Below, one piece after another: positions 6,498 through 6,537 of a stretch of DNA of 6,537 bases. This stretch comes from an uncultured Methanobrevibacter sp. Its GTDB lineage: Archaea > Methanobacteriota > Methanobacteria > Methanobacteriales > Methanobacteriaceae. Every line of letters starts with the position of its first letter. The stretch's first letter is position 1. Location: the NCBI GenBank assembly GCA_902782595.1, contig CACZNW010000110.1, positions 1 through 6,537 of the forward strand. The letters are read 5' to 3'. The notes under the pieces are model-generated. The model worked only from the letters and a program-made list of their open reading frames with translations. It was not told the origin of the DNA and did no database searches. A program made the position numbers and the translations under genes.

Positions 6498-6512
6498 GTA
6501 ACAAAAAGTTAT
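6498..6512. promoter_or_regulatory. Operator-like dyad GTAAC-N5-GTTAT, site B (HSR1-type candidate)
   Basis: The plus strand reads GTAAC-AAAAA-GTTAT. It shares 15 of 16 bases with site A when the preceding A is counted. It overlaps the TATA box at 6510-6517, so a protein bound here would block TBP. That is the layout expected of an archaeal repressor site. Confidence 0.6.
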
Positions 6513-6517
6513 ATAAA
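6510..6517 (-). promoter_or_regulatory. Consensus archaeal TATA box, probable grpE promoter
   Basis: The minus strand reads TTTATATA, preceded by CGAAACC as a possible BRE. RNA would start near 6487, giving grpE a leader of about 190 bases that includes site A and the inverted repeat. The same bases read TATATAAA on the plus strand after an A-rich BRE-like stretch. They could therefore also drive a divergent gene starting just beyond the right edge, near 6540. Confidence 0.5.
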
Positions 6518-6537
6518 GGTTTCGATACATAAGGTAT

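Overview
The window looks like chromosomal DNA from a gut- or rumen-type methanogenic archaeon of the Methanobacteriaceae, most likely Methanobrevibacter or a close relative. Four things point this way. The DNA is AT-rich. It carries a large repetitive adhesin-like surface protein with a parallel beta-helix, Ig-like domains and a lysine-rich tail, a type typical of these methanogens. Ribosome binding sites are AGGTG/AGGTGA. Promoter boxes are archaeal (TTTATATA) and termination is by oligo-T tracts. The genus is inferred from style, not from a marker gene.

Layout. Bases 1-2304 (+) are the 3' part of the adhesin-like gene; its start and signal peptide lie left of the window. It ends in a terminator. 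A roughly 180-base AT-rich convergent gap follows, holding a second terminator that faces the other way. The rest is a minus-strand heat-shock chaperone cluster, transcribed right to left: grpE (6296-5745), dnaK (5701-3821) and dnaJ (3671-2526). The gaps are 43 and about 149 bases. The last 241 bases (6297-6537) are the grpE leader and promoter region and contain no convincing gene.

How the genes work together. DnaK is the ATP-driven Hsp70. DnaJ delivers clients and triggers ATP hydrolysis. GrpE exchanges ADP for ATP. All three proteins look complete, with every key motif present. The DnaK is of the bacterial type and lacks the extra N-terminal segment found in proteobacterial DnaK, which fits the accepted view that archaea obtained this system from bacteria.

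The most interesting part is the control region upstream of grpE. It holds two near-identical 16-base repeats, each a GTAAC-N5-GTTAT dyad. These closely resemble the palindrome recalled for the archaeal heat-shock repressor HSR1 (CTAAC-N5-GTTAG). One overlaps a consensus TATA box that can be read in both directions. Closer to grpE is a 14-base inverted repeat whose single imperfect pair becomes G-U in the grpE-strand RNA, and a small hairpin covers the grpE ribosome binding site. A bacterial-origin operon thus appears to sit under archaeal operator control, possibly with an added RNA-level switch. A second useful point is that dnaJ probably starts at a TTG, six bases inside the obvious ATG.
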